64,000 nt of DNA from Syncephalis plumigaleata (GCA_025201365.1 JAIXMF010000002.1:186001-250000), one strand, 5' to 3'; positions 21,292 to 33,950 are shown, numbered from the stretch's first letter. A program made the numbers and translations. The notes: generated by a model not told the origin, from the sequence alone.

Positions 21292-24094
21292 ATGGCACTC
21301 ACCGGTAAGTATGTCATGTACGAACAAGTTGTTGTTGCTGTAGTTGTTGTTGGCCAGTTGTTAGTAGCGTGACAACAACTAATTGAACGTGACGTTAATG
21401 CTAATATTTATGAAATAGCTGCCGACTATTATATTCATAGTCTACCGGGACTTGCCTCCAATATAACCGTTAAACAATACGCCGGGTATTCAAGTGATTG
21501 TAGCGTATGTTGTAACACTAATTATTAACGGTAAACTAGACATATTCCTTTAGATGATTGGGCTGGTAGTCGCTTGTTTTTCTGGTTAATTACAAGACAG
21601 GAATTTCAAACAAAAGAACGCTTGGTACGTGCTGTGCTATCTCCATTGTTATATATTTCTTATACTTAGTGATAATATAGGTGATATGGTTTAATGGTGG
21701 TAAGCTAATATACATAGATATTGTCAATACTCGTGGATATCTTCTTAATCACAATATATACACCCCTGTTCATTATTTAATAACATTTATAATAGGTCCT
21801 GGTTGGTAAGTTATTCACTTTCATTCTACATTCTATTACTGACGAGTATGATATGCAATATAGTTCAAGGTGTGTGTGTGTGTGTGTAGTTGATGCTTAT
21901 CATCAATGTATTATATACAAGTTCAAATACTAATCAGTAGGAATACAGTATGGATGGCTTGTTTATGGAGAATGGTCCGTATAGACCACGGGCTGATCTT
22001 CAATTGGATATTAATCCATATAGTTGGCATACCTATGCCAACATACTATTCGGTAAGCAATCAGTGTAATACACTAATAATTGCATCGTGTTAATTATGG
22101 CAATAAAAGTGGATCAACCGGTAGGCACTGGATTCAGTTATATGGAGAATGGTGACGGTGTACACGATATGTTGAGTGCCGGCAAAGCAATGCGCATATT
22201 CCTCGAAAAGTTCCTTAATGTATTCCCCGAGTACAAGCAAAGCGAAGTAAGAGGAATGGAGAAAACATTCTTATAATGATGATAACCATAACAATAATCA
22301 TTACCTAATGCTGCTGTTATAGGTGTACTTGGCCGGTGAAAGCTATGCCGGTGTCTACATTCCGTATATTGCCAAGGAAATCATCGATGCCAATGAGCAT
22401 ACTAATGCTACTTCCAAGCAAGTGCACTCATACGTAGATCAACGCTATCGTTAATAATGATTGATTCTAGATAAATTTAGCGGGTCTGGCCTTTGGCAAT
22501 GGTTGGGTTGACGGCTACATGCATGTAAGCATTGTTGATGACGTGTATCGCATCACGCTATTTGCTAACGTCATCTCTTCTACGCATCAATGATAGTATA
22601 TGACATATGTGGAATTTGCGGAACAATACAATCTACTCCAAGGCGATACGCTAGTAAGTTCACTCATAGCCATCAATGAATTGCTATCGAACGAACATGA
22701 ATCATCAATAGGAAAAGGCCAAGAACCTAACTAAAGAATGCGATTTGGATTACAAATTACATGGCGAACGAATCAAGTATGATAGTTGCGATAAAATATT
22801 CAATGTCATTCTTGAGACGTCAATCCATGTGTACGTGATGCATATTCAACTAACAAGTGCAAATGACTAACCGTGTCGAGTAGGGATAAATCGGGCAATA
22901 AGACCTGCTTGAACGTATACGACAAACGACTACGTGATCCGTATCCAGAGTGTGGTATGGCATGGCCACCTATTCTACCACACGTTTACGCTTACTTGAA
23001 GGCAAGTGTGATCATTTGCATATTGCTACGGTTGCTGCTAATAGGCATAGACTAATGATGTACCATTGAATAGCGTAAGGATGTGGTGAAGGCTATTCAT
23101 GCCGAGAACAAAACCACGGAATGGACTGAATGCGATCCACAAGTGGCGACCTCACTTGAAAAGGATAAAAGTCTGTCATCACACTTGGTAAGCATGCTTA
23201 CACAACAATTTACACGAAATAAAATAACAACGCTAATGCAAACGATTAGTTTCTACCTGATTTATTGAAGAAGGTTAAAGTGCTATTCTTCAAGTAAGTT
23301 ACACTTTCTATCATATTATTATTATTATTATTATATGACGTACTAATCACTAGATGATAGTGGTGATGAGGATACATTATGTAATCGAGTTGGTACGGAG
23401 CGTACCATTGAACGTCTGACGTGGAATGGACAAAAGGGATTTCAGGTAATTTACATAGTATAGCATATTACTATGATACAATCTGAATAGTAGCTTACAT
23501 ACACATACACATACGCATACATATGTATAGAATGCACCGCAGAAATGGTGGTGATTGAAGGGAAACCAGTTGGTTTCTGGCAAGAAGATAGGAATCTAAC
23601 CTATGCACGCATATTCAATGGAAGTCATATGGTATCGGTGGATAAAGCGCGGGAAACCTTTGACATGATCAATCGATTATGGGAGTTAAAATACAATGTT
23701 AACCTCCGAGATTGCTAGTACGGTAAGTGCAGTGGTATCATACTAGTAGGCGACGACTTATCATCATTATGTAATTTAGAGGGATCCACAGTCAGTACAC
23801 AAAAACGGGAAAGGCATGGGTCTAGCGTAAGTGATAATGCAATAGCGGATAGAGCTACGTGAACTGATTAATGCTCACTATTATCATTATTATTACTGTT
23901 GGGACATCAGATTGTTTTGGGTTATTTGCGTTATTGCATTACTAGGTATGCTAGGATTCTACCTGGTATATCGACAACGACACAGATCAAAAAGTCGAAA
24001 GTACAGAGTGGAGCAAGAGGCATTAATGTTCACGTCTGAACTTGATGATTTGCACGCTACATGCGAGGAAGCCGATCTAACGCATGAACATTAG
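21292..24094 (+). CDS. KEX1: KEX1-like serine carboxypeptidase (S10), membrane anchored, 19 exons with two micro-exons
   Basis: Kex1 removes C-terminal Lys/Arg from secretory precursors in the late Golgi. Exons: 21292-21304, 21419-21493, 21554-21624, 21681-21699, 21796-21805, 21864-21869, 21949-22052, 22110-22246, 22323-22421, 22471-22524, 22597-22653, 22712-22830, 22884-23001, 23074-23187, 23250-23293, 23361-23445, 23531-23722, 23780-23826 and 23911-24094. Landmarks: FNGGPGCSSMDGLFMENGP, VDQPVGTGFSY, the Ser nucleophile in AGESYAGVYIPY, GNGWVDGYMH, the Asp region NGDEDTLCNRVG and the His region NGSHMVSVDKA. A membrane span (LFWVICVIALLGMLGFYLVY) and an acidic tail (EEADLTHEH) close it, the Kex1 layout. 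The start lacks a visible signal peptide, so the true first exon may be missed. Two one-base losses near 23553 and 23690 break the frame; the second fits a shortened A-run. Confidence 0.88.
21796..21805 (+). other. KEX1: 10-nt micro-exon of KEX1
   Basis: Bounded by an aatag acceptor and a gtaagt donor. It supplies the second half of Gly, then Pro, Gly and two bases of Cys in the oxyanion motif GGPGCSS. Skipping it would shift the frame. Confidence 0.75.
21864..21869 (+). other. KEX1: 6-nt micro-exon of KEX1
   Basis: Six bases (TTCAAG) between an atatag acceptor and a (GT)n donor region. Together with the flanking exons they complete Cys-Ser-Ser of GGPGCSS. The downstream intron starts with a (GT)8-like run. 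Confidence 0.7.
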
Positions 24095-24313
24095 TATTTG
24101 CTGTATAATTATTACTATTTTCTTCTCCTTATTAGTTAATGTTTGAAAATGACGTGTGTGTGTGCGTGTGCGTGTTTTTATTAGTAGCATGCACTGCAAA
24201 GTTACAATGATGATAATAAACAATAGATGATTGCTTCAAAAATGGAAATACTAATTGTGACGTCAATGCCTCATTCGACATGCTTCGATCGACACGTGTG
24301 CATATCGATGCTA

Positions 24314-26329
24314 TTACTTTCGTTTAGAATTACCGCTTCGAATGTAGCGCGGATAAGTATGCTGATACATGAGTCGCCATACTTCCCAGCGTGCCTCCTC
24401 GAACATCTTCGTGCTCCATTTATTCCCATTTACTTGCTCATCAATTGCTTTGCGTAAATGATACGGTAGATTGATCTCAAGAGGGGCATTCGGCTGAAGA
24501 AAGGCGTCGTAGATCTTGCGCAGTTCTTCGCGCGTTTGTGTCGAACAATGTCGACGTCCATGATGACCGTCCTCCATGATGGAGCGACATCTGTCGTAAA
24601 AAAGTGGATTCTCCACGCTAAACTCACCGATGGCATATTTGCAAAACTAAATCGTGCCATTTAGATCTCGTGTTATTAGTGGATCGACCATTGTGTCAAT
24701 GTTTATACGTGACTAACCTTTTGAAATTCACTAGGTCGATGCAACACGTCCATAAACTCATCCTCGGAGGTGGTATCTTTCAACAAGTAGGTGAACACCC
24801 ATACGACAGCGGTGGGCGATATTACCGTCATTAGGTGAACGGCAACCAAGTAAAAGGCGAGCCAATTGCCTAGCGGCTGTATCTCTTCAACTTGCCGTCG
24901 AATACTCGGTGACGCTGACATCACCAGTTGGAATATCGATAAAAATGCGCCCAACACTGCCGTAACACATAGTTCGACCAAGAGTCCGTAGGTATCTGCT
25001 GCCGATAGTAGATCTGTAATAACAAAAAAAATTTTTTGATTAACTATACCATGGATAGTATCGATTTGTCGATCGATCATCACTTACTGTCAACATAACG
25101 GGTAGTACGACCACACTGTATAGAAGCGTGAATATGTGCATAGGATAGAATTCCGGGCCAAACCGGCAATCAGCGTTATCTCGCATGCCACTGAACATTC
25201 GTTCACTCAGACCGAAGGCAATACTTGTTGAGATGATAAATACACCACCAAGTACGAGAATTACATTGAGAATGGATCTCGTCGATACCCATACACGATT
25301 ACGATAGTAGAAATCACGCTCGAGTATTTCGAATACACTGCCGATACTACCTCTAGCCGGACGCTCATAAATGGTCTCCGAGGCAGTGGAGGGGAGTGCA
25401 GGCTCGGCAAAGTAGGATTGCGCGCGTGATCGCGGTGTATTTATGAGAGGACTTATGGAAGAGCTTGGAAGTGTCATCGCTTGATCACGACCGCTATACG
25501 CGGGACTCTCCGATGGTAGTTCAGCAATGGCAATGTCGTTCTGCGATGGAACATTCATATACGTTGTTTTAGCGGGCATGGTCAGGTAGACCGAGAATTC
25601 ACTTGAGGAACTCGTGTCGTTAGCTGGTTGCTTTGGTTCCACCAGTGGCGGCATTAACTTGGTGCCATCTCGTAAGTATGCCGGTAATGGTGGCACAGGT
25701 GGCACAGGCGAACTCGTACGTCGTCTTCGATCATAGGATATGATAGTATTATTGGATATGATGGATTGCGATGGAGAAAAAGAACGAGAATGAGAACGAA
25801 TCGAGTTACTACGCTGTACGAGTGAGACAATCGATGGACTATGTAGCATCGAGCTAAATGATTTACGGGAAGTGAGCGAACGAGCAAACGTGGACGATTT
25901 ACGCTGGACGAGGGTGAGAGCCGCGGTGAATTTACTACGGGTGGATCTATGCAAGAAAATCAAACGTCCACATCTTATGATTACGTAAAACATGTAGAAA
26001 CATATATAAATAATCAGTTATCACTTCACCTTCTCAAATGTACCACATGTTGTTCACACTTACCGACAAACGAATATTAGCCACCATAATGGCCATAGAA
26101 TACTTTCGAACCATAGTCCTAACCAGCAGGGCATTTCATTTTGATAGGCAGCACGCAGCATATAGAACACGATAAGGATAATGGATACGATTGAGCTGAA
26201 GATAGTCAATGGCACGGATCGGTGCTCTAAAGTAGGATCTTGTCGCAGTAAATAGAATACCCAAAGCGACAGAAATACAATAAGCGACCATACGCCAAGT
26301 GTAGCTCCGTATAATGCAACATCGACCAT
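24314..26329 (-). CDS. 7TM receptor fused to an RGS domain
   Basis: A seven-helix receptor with a C-terminal RGS domain, which speeds GTP hydrolysis on G-alpha; the layout recalls fungal GprK-type and plant RGS1 proteins. Exons: 26329-26064, 25973-25084, 25013-24718 and 24646-24314, all phase-consistent. Membrane spans: three in or near exon 1 (GVWSLIVFLSLWVFYLL, FSSIVSIILIVFYML, WFESILWPLWWLIFVCR), then a cytosolic loop of about 200 Ser/Pro-rich residues, then four more (ILNVILVLGGVFIIST, IFTLLYSVVVLPVML, VELCVTAVLGAFLSIF, FYLVAVHLMTVISPTAV). The RGS domain begins EDEFMDVLHRPSEFQKFCKY, continues IYDAFLQPNAPLEINLP and ends near MYQHTYPRYI. The reading frame is clean. Ligand unknown. The long third-helix loop, rich in phosphorylatable Ser, is unusual and may bind regulators. 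Confidence 0.85.
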
Positions 26330-27647
26330 ATTAAATGTGAGAATGAAAGTAAGCAGAAGGAGGAGGAGGAATAGAAAAAAATATTAAGTATATAAGAATA
26401 ATGGATGGTAAAAGACGTGAAGGAAGGAAGAAGAATTAGAAATGGAGGAATACACTGAGATGTTCGTATTTTAATGACAATAATGACAATAGTAGTAAAT
26501 AGAAAAAGGCAATGAACAACTTTTTGTTAATTCACTAGTTAAGGCGATAATAATTGTATTATACGAGATGTATCTCGATAGCGTATACAATTAAGGAAAC
26601 ATGAAACGATCGTATAGGAAGAGGAGGGAGGAGGGAGGAGAGACAAATCTGACTAATAATTAATGCGGAAAAGAGGAAGGGAAAAGGACGTGAATAGATA
26701 GGAATCGTCACGAATGTATATACTTTATAAAAGGACATACAACTATGAAAGGCGTGGAAATGAGCAATATGAAACTGTTAATCATCGATGCTATTCTCCC
26801 TTCTGAACTAATTCCAACGATTTGAAGGTGCGAACGATGTACACGTAGGCATAGGCATAGGGATCAAATGATACACGAATGAACACAAACAGGCAGACAA
26901 CCAGCCAACTAGCCAACCTACTAAATAAGTATACGTGCTAGCCTATGTATTCAATCTATTACTTGGCGAGTTTTGAAATAGAAATTACCACTTCCATTAG
27001 AAGGTGCGTTTTCTTGGACGGAATAGCAATAGTCATGCTAGAGATATGCACGATATATGATGACATCGACAGGCCTCTCGCGCGATATTGTCAAAACAAA
27101 GGCGATACATCTCATGGTTGTACACTATCCATTCCAATCATGACGTGCAACTACAGTCTACTCGTTCGTTGATTACAACGTGTCATTCATGCAGTGTAAG
27201 GCGTTTGAGGTGGTCAGGTCGTATAACCTTGATTAGAACGAGACTACGAGCCAGTTATGATTAAGAGCAACAACAGCAATAAAATAATAATATAGCACAA
27301 ATAAGCTGAAACGATCGTAGTACTGATGCACGCCATTCATGACTACGGTAGTAAGAAAGTCCTCAGCGAAATGATAATGGCATTACAAGTTGTTCATTCT
27401 CCTATTGATACATCGACAACTTATGCTATCATTGTCATTATTATCATCTTATAGTTTGCATCTCATATAGAAGACAACCATGCATGTCATGTATCAATTA
27501 CTTAGCTAAGGTACATTGTTCATTTGATTCCTTTTTTCTATTTGAGTTATTTAGGAATAATGAAATCATTATCAAGAAGAAATAAAGCTGTTCATTATTT
27601 TTTTTTTATTTTTATATCCCCTCTCTTCCTCTTCTCTTTCTTATGGT
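26330..27647. other. Divergent intergenic region
   Basis: About 1.3 kb between the divergent receptor and PUS3 genes. The left part is purine-rich on the plus strand (GGAGGAGGAGG near 26360 and 26620-26640), which is pyrimidine-rich upstream of the receptor. No conserved coding; the ORF at 26945-27172 has no signal or motif. A T9-T10 run at about 27600 lies just upstream of the longest PUS3 frame. Confidence 0.45.
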
Positions 27648-27806
27648 ATGCCACATTATTCTATATACTTCAGAACGCCACCCAGTCTAATCTATACTAT
27701 ACGTGCTTTTGAATTCCGTACAACTTTAGTATTTAATAGTTATTATCGTGGTATTTGTGGTTTACCGCGTAATCACACGCCACGAGTGAATATTCAAAAA
27801 GCAGCT

Positions 27807-29452
27807 ATGGCATCACCAACAACGTCAATAACCCGAGAAACGTTGGCACAATGGGATAAAGAACAGCTTATTGAGTATATATTGACTTGCAATCACAATT
27901 CGACTCTATCCACCGAAACCACCAGTAATACTAGCGATACGACAATACCATCGAAACGACCTAAATTAATGGGAGCACAATCGTCCGACGACTCTTTGAT
28001 GAATGATGCTAAAAGTGAACAAAAACTAAAACGACGCACAAGAGAAGCGCGACCATTTGATATGAACAAGTATGCCATGCGTCGTATTGCTTTGAAGGTG
28101 GCCTACTTTGGATGGCCATACTATGGATTTGCCGCTCAACATGTGGGTGGACATGGTGGTCTCAGCAATAATAACGATAATAGTGACAATAACGATATGG
28201 AAGAACAACAACCAGCAACTACTGCAACTACAAAAATGGCTACAGAACTACTTCCTACTATTGAAGGACGACTCATTGATGCATTAACTAGTTGCCGATT
28301 AATTACGGATCCACAGAATAGTCGATATACACGATGTGGACGTACTGATCGTGGTGTGAGTGCAGCCGGTCAAGTCATCGCTCTTGATGTACGCTCGGCA
28401 CTACCGTTCAACTCGCCAGGCACATTAACGAAGGAACGTAAGACAATTCCCAGTTTATCAGAAATGGAGGAGATGGAACGAGATGCCCTCAAAGAGTTGC
28501 CCTATGTTGACCTGCTTAATCGTCAATTGCCAGAGGATATTCGTGTGCTAGCCTGGACACCCGTACCTGATGATTTCGACGCACGTTTCCATTGTCGATG
28601 GCGTCACTATCGCTACTACTTTGACGGTGCCAATCTCAATGTGGCGAGAATGCAGGAAGCGGCTCATTATTCGTGGGTGAACGAGATTTCCGTAACTTTT
28701 GTCGAATTGACGCAAGTAAACCCTCGCTATCGTTTAAACGACACGTACTCTCCTGCGATGTGTTGCCACTCGATACGAATGACGGAACTCGCTCGCAATT
28801 CCACGTACTCGACATGAAAGGTACAGCATTCCTGTGGCATCAAGTGCGTTGTATGATGGCGGTGTTATTACTAGTAGGACAAGGACTTGAATCGGTAGAT
28901 ACGGTGCGTGCACTACTCGATGTGACAGACGAACATCAAGGTAGGGGTCGACCCGGTTATGACATGGCCTCGGAACTACCACTCGTGTTGCATCATTGTG
29001 AATTTGATACGCAAATAGTGAAATGGCGCTATGCAACCGGTCTACCGCAACTACTGGGCTATGCACGTCTCGTGGATGAAACGAGTAGTACGTGGCATCG
29101 ACTATACACACAATGGCTAGTATGTGATGCGTTGCAACAGGAACTTAATCGATCCATTGTATTATCTATTCCTTCGCAAATAGACGTGGAAGCATGTTCA
29201 TGGCAACAATTACAGAAGATACGCGATGATATCGATAAATCGCGTGCATTTCCCGATACATCACGTAGCACGGTGGATCAACGTTTATTGAAAGCATTAC
29301 ATCGTGCCGATCCACAACGACCAGATGTCTATCAAGGTGGTGGTGATTGGATACGTGGTCGACGCTACACGCCATTACTGACACGACCTACATGCGAATC
29401 ATATGAGGTGAAACGTCGTAAATACGTGGATCGTAAGGCGAACAAATTATAA
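27807..29452 (+). CDS. PUS3: tRNA pseudouridine synthase, PUS3/DEG1 type
   Basis: Pus3/Deg1 makes pseudouridine 38 and 39 in tRNA anticodon arms. It is a single exon. The catalytic Asp lies in RYTRCGRTDRGVSAAGQVIA, and family landmarks follow: LNRQLPEDIRVLAWTPVP, DFDARFHCRWRHYRYYF, GERDFRNFCRIDASKP and FLWHQVRCMMAVLLLVGQG. The first of two possible starts is 27648, which adds 53 residues rich in Arg and hydroxylated residues and poor in acids, like a mitochondrial leader. The second, at 27807 (MASPTTSITRETLAQWD), begins where Pus3 proteins usually begin, so I use it. The frame slips by one base near 28670, between HY and VGERDF, and fits one missing T. An acidic, Asn-rich insert lies near 28140-28240. 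Confidence 0.88.
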
Positions 29453-29733
29453 TAGCATAGTATGATCGTATATTATATATATATTACGTAAAATAAAAAT
29501 TAAATAAATAGGCTACTGTTAATATTCGTAAACAACAAGTAGAGCATTCAATGTAAATAAACACGCTAATAAACTAGATTTTATTCTTATAACTCAATAA
29601 ATCAAACGCAATGGATAATATATATGTATGTATGTAGATATGTAGATATGTATGCATATAGGCGAGGGTGTATGTACGTGCATCCTAATAGTAATAATAA
29701 TAGTAATAGTAATAGTAAGGGCAATAATGGTAA

Positions 29734-31768
29734 CTAAGCTGATGTAATCTCTTTGGGTGGACCACGATACACGGATACTACGACAGCACACCAAAGAACA
29801 CATAAGAAACGGAACCATCGCCATACCGACATGAGGAAGCCACGTAGTAGACCGAAGAAGCTACGATCCTCCACCTTTATCATCTGATCACCTGGACCAA
29901 AGGTGGCCTGACCCACAGCACCCACCAGTTCATCGAGCATGAATCCACCGAGTGGTGTACCATCAGCACCTGCTCTAGCGGCACCTGCCAATGCGTTAAA
30001 TAGCGTGTCAACGCCAGTTGGTCCCATATGAGACAGTTCACCATTGGGATCTTGATATTGATATTGATAATCATGATTGCCACTACCACCATTATTACTA
30101 TTATTGCCGCCATTACCACTACCATCCATAGCTTGTTCGTGTTGCTGCATTTGACTATCTGTACCGCGGAATAGAACCATTTCAAATTCGTCCATCAATG
30201 AACGTCCTCGCTCAAATTCATCCATTAGATTCTTGCCACGACGACGTAATCCCTCGGCGGTTAGATCGGGTGAACGCGGCTGTAATGCTGCTGCCGGTGC
30301 CATGGCAGGCGAGAAGTCACCGCGAGCGTAGCGTCGTTGTTCATCGAGTGCCCGTTCGAGTTGCATCATATGAGCCGATTGCTGCTCGTACTCCTCCTCC
30401 AAGTGTTGTTGCGTACGTAAACGCGACTCCAACTCCTGATTACGTTGTCGTGCCGTGCGCAACTCCTGCTGTGCGTGTGCCAAACGCTCATTAACAATAC
30501 GCTTGGTGGCAGCGAGTGCCGCATGCGATGCCTCCAAGTCTTGTACACGTCGACGTAGTGCCTTAGCGTCCAACTCGTTCAAATCGGTAGCATCGGGATC
30601 GGACATGTCAGAGTCGTTACCATCGCCCGCACCACTACCGTTGGTCGTGTGTGATCGACGCATCAATCGAGAACGCAAGTGTTTACCGCCATTAGCACCG
30701 GGTATACTGATTTCGTTCATTCAACGCTTCCTCCAGTTCAACGATGCGTTCATGAGCACGTTCAAGTTCACGTCGTGTCGATGCCAACTCCTGTTCGGCT
30801 TTCTTTGCCCGACGGGCCGATGCTTTACGTGTTTGCTCGGCTTCCGCGTACGCTTGATCCAGTCTTCCTTGTAACTCGGACATTTGTCTCTCTAGATCCG
30901 AGATGATATCCGACTCTTGACGTCCAGTGGCCGGTGTACGAGCACCAAAAGCACGTCGCGGTGTTGGACGTACGGGACTTTGTGGTCGACTGTAGTCGCC
31001 ACCATCTTGAGTGACCGTAATCACTGATCCAGCGATGGCATCATCTACAGCGGATGCAGATACTAGTTGACCATCTTCAGTCGTTGTTGTGGTTGTGTTG
31101 TTGTTGTCATATCAGTGGTATCATTTTGATTAGAGCCATTAGCAAATATCGACTTGGTAGTCACTGCTCCTTCATGATCGCTATGACTCGATGAATAGTC
31201 ATTGGGACTCAGTAGTGTTGACATTAAATTACTAGTCGGTCCCGCAAATGACATTGGCGATATGGCACGATCCTCGTCCACCTCTGACACTGGTGTAATG
31301 GATGGTGATCCTGCAACACTAATATGTGGACCCGCTCGTCGTGGTGTAGGTGACCGTCTCGGTGTATTCGAGCGTGTAATGGAGCGTTGTCGCATCTGCT
31401 TGCTTATATCCTGACAGCGTTGCTTCAATTCACCATTCTCTGCCACAAGATTACGACCAATCTCTGCAGCTAACGTTAATTCTAATAAGCAACTAGTTAG
31501 TCTATAGGTAAAACGGTTAACACTAAGCTACTCGATGCTTACCTCGTTCTCGTTCACGTATTATATAGTGAGATTCTGCTAATAAACGACGTAATTCATC
31601 TCGGTCGAGACTCTCCCATTCCGACGGCATTAATAGCGGAGAGGGCGGACAATTAAGAGAGGCTAACATCTCAGATGGTGTTGATTTAGCGGCTACGTCT
31701 CCATCATTAGAAGTTGCCTCTAAACTCTCGGTATTGGCATTGGCTGCCGTCACTTCAGCTGCCGTCAT
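29734..31768 (-). CDS. Tail-anchored coiled-coil protein with CC1-box-like motif (candidate dynein adaptor)
   Basis: Exons are 31768-31543 and 31481-29734, joined in phase 1. Residues about 45-75 (WESLDRDELRRLLAESHYII) lead into ERELTLAAEIGRNLVAENGE, which has the AA-x-x-G core and heptad setting of the CC1 box that binds dynein light intermediate chain in BICD, HAP1/TRAK and Spindly-type adaptors. A Ser/Pro-rich linker follows, then a long coiled coil (ISDLERQMSELQGRLDQAYA and VNERLAHAQQELRTARQRNQ). A twice-used LMDEFE(R/M) sequence lies near 30160-30230. The C-terminus holds a hydrophobic segment, FLCVLWCAVVVSVYRG, 12 residues from the end, which fits a tail anchor. The frame slips by one base near 31085 and 30720. 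The adaptor role is inference from motif plus architecture. Confidence 0.6.
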
Positions 31769-33950
31769 CTTGAGTTAGGAATACGACGATAGAGTGTATC
31801 CAAGCTATTCCTCTTTTCAATAATAAAAAACAATAATAATAATAGTAATATCAAACATAAACCGTAAACACCGCAAAAAGAAGCAACGTATCCAAGCAAA
31901 AGTAGGCTGTCACACTCGTATTTCCCAGAGTCAATTCACACTAGTAGCAGCAATCGTAGAGTCAATAGGAAGAGAGCGAGAAAGAGAGAAAGAACGAAAG
32001 AAGCAAGTGTCGACAGAGTCACTAGCACAACCACTACCAATACCTGCTAAATAACCCTAATAACTCAAACGGTGAAAGTGAGAGAAGAGGGGAAAAAAGG
32101 AAAAGCAAGGTCAGGTGGTTATTACGCACTCACTCACTCACTCACTAATAGTAGTAATAATCCAAAGTGACCGTTGTATGTAATAACGATAATGGTGTAA
32201 GTGGAGTAGCAGTATTCAATAGATTATTATTACATGTTGCCGCAAGCATAGCCATGCTAGTTATTTTATAGCTGCCTATTCTACATTCCTTTCTCGTTCG
32301 TCCTCCTCGTTGCTTCCTCTCCCCGCACACATGCATCCTTCTATAGATGCCAGTAAAATGGATAAGATAACCCAAGGTAGCTTTTTTGCACATGTAAGTA
32401 ATACTCGTCCAAGTGGAAAACATTTCAAAGCACGTGCTTCTGGATAGTCGCATGATATCCACTGGTTATCGTGTAGCCCTATGGCCATTCTAACAATAAA
32501 GCTACTACTCTTACTCCTACTATGTTAAGTGATCATTCATTGTTGCATAGAATAGAAAGCAGAGTAGTAGTAGTAGTAGTAGTAGTAAAAGGTTATTCTA
32601 TACTTCAAGAAAAGTTAAACGCGTTTTGATGTTGATTAACCATAAAATGTAATCACTAGTTCTACTATTAAAAGTTACAATAGGATTAGTTTTTACTTTT
32701 CTTTTCTATAACCGGTTTGTTTTTACTTTCATATGTTCATATTAGTATTTATTGTCATGAGCGATATTGAATAAATTGACATTATCATGTATAGACTCGA
32801 TGTGTGATGAGGATAGCTAATCAATTAGACTATCGTCATGTATGATCATCACATTTAGATGAGCATACTTCGTTTACCCTCCTAAAATGTATTATGATGA
32901 TCGTGCTATGCTTTAATTGCTGCATAAGAAAAAAGAAAAAGTACGTTACTGTCATCATTCTACATTGATATGCCATTGTACGACTTTAATCGATGTATAT
33001 ATTTTGTAGATATATTTGATCATCTATACCGATAGATGCCAGCTTATCATTCAGGTCGATCAAAATGAATCAACTCGAATACCTTGTATTATTGCTTATC
33101 ATACGCGTGAATAGTATATTATAGCATTTACATTACAGCATGATACAGGTAAACAGGTATATCATTCATTTAATAGTTATATCACACCATTCATAGATGA
33201 TTTGGTTCTATTCCATTAGTGTACCACTAGTACAGAAGCAATCATGTCATTGTACCATGACTACTATTCATATAGATTATTATAAAATCATGCCATTTAT
33301 AGTAGATTCATTTGTATATCTACCAAAAAAACGCTACTTGATACAAATTACTATGACCGATATTGGTCATTCTTTTAGTGTTTTACAAAACGGATGACTC
33401 GCCTACTCTGTTAATTCCCATCGCTTATATCGTACCATTGGTTGGCATTACTGTTACAAATAGTGAACGGTTAAATTTCGGATATATCACTGTTGTATCT
33501 GAGCGTGCGATCATTCAAATAAATAGGTAGCATCCTGTGTGTGTACGTGTGTTTGTGTGGGGGAGATGTCGGCAATGTCGGTCCAAATTGGTTCCGATGA
33601 AGAATAACCAGTTAGCATTCCCATGCTTGGAGCCATTGCCTTTTTATTTAGAAGGTGGAAACACGTCTGTCTCCTCTCTTTCGCTCTCTCTATCTCTATC
33701 TCTTCGTCACTCCTACTTTCCGTCTCATAACTAGCACTCATTCGTGCCATTGAACGCGTACGCTGTCTTTTCCTACTATTTGTTGCAACAACTTGTCGTT
33801 CGTCTGCACTGCTTCTCTCCTCTACGCTCACCCTTCTATATTCACTTATATTGACTAAGAAGTGTTGGAATACTATTTGTCTATAGTCTATTTGCTTTTC
33901 CCCTTCTCTCTCTCTCTCTTACCATTGGTCTTACTTTCTAGTCAAACACT
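31769..33950. other. Divergent intergenic region
   Basis: About 2.2 kb between divergent genes, without conserved coding. It contains (CTCA)n at 32127-32146, (TAG)n at 32563-32587, and a pyrimidine-rich leader (CTCTCT runs at 33675-33705 and 33905-33920) ahead of the acyl-CoA synthetase. A 106-codon minus-strand ORF at 33511-33831 mirrors that leader and is not supported. Confidence 0.45.

Noticed and set aside
21174-21304. An alternative KEX1 first exon with a hydrophobic leader in another frame
   Set aside because: It would end in phase 2 before exon 2 and run into a stop within a few codons.
33511-33831. 106-codon minus-strand ORF upstream of the acyl-CoA synthetase
   Set aside because: It is the antisense of a CT-rich leader; its Glu/Arg richness mirrors the TCT/CTC repeats. 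No motif, signal or intron support.
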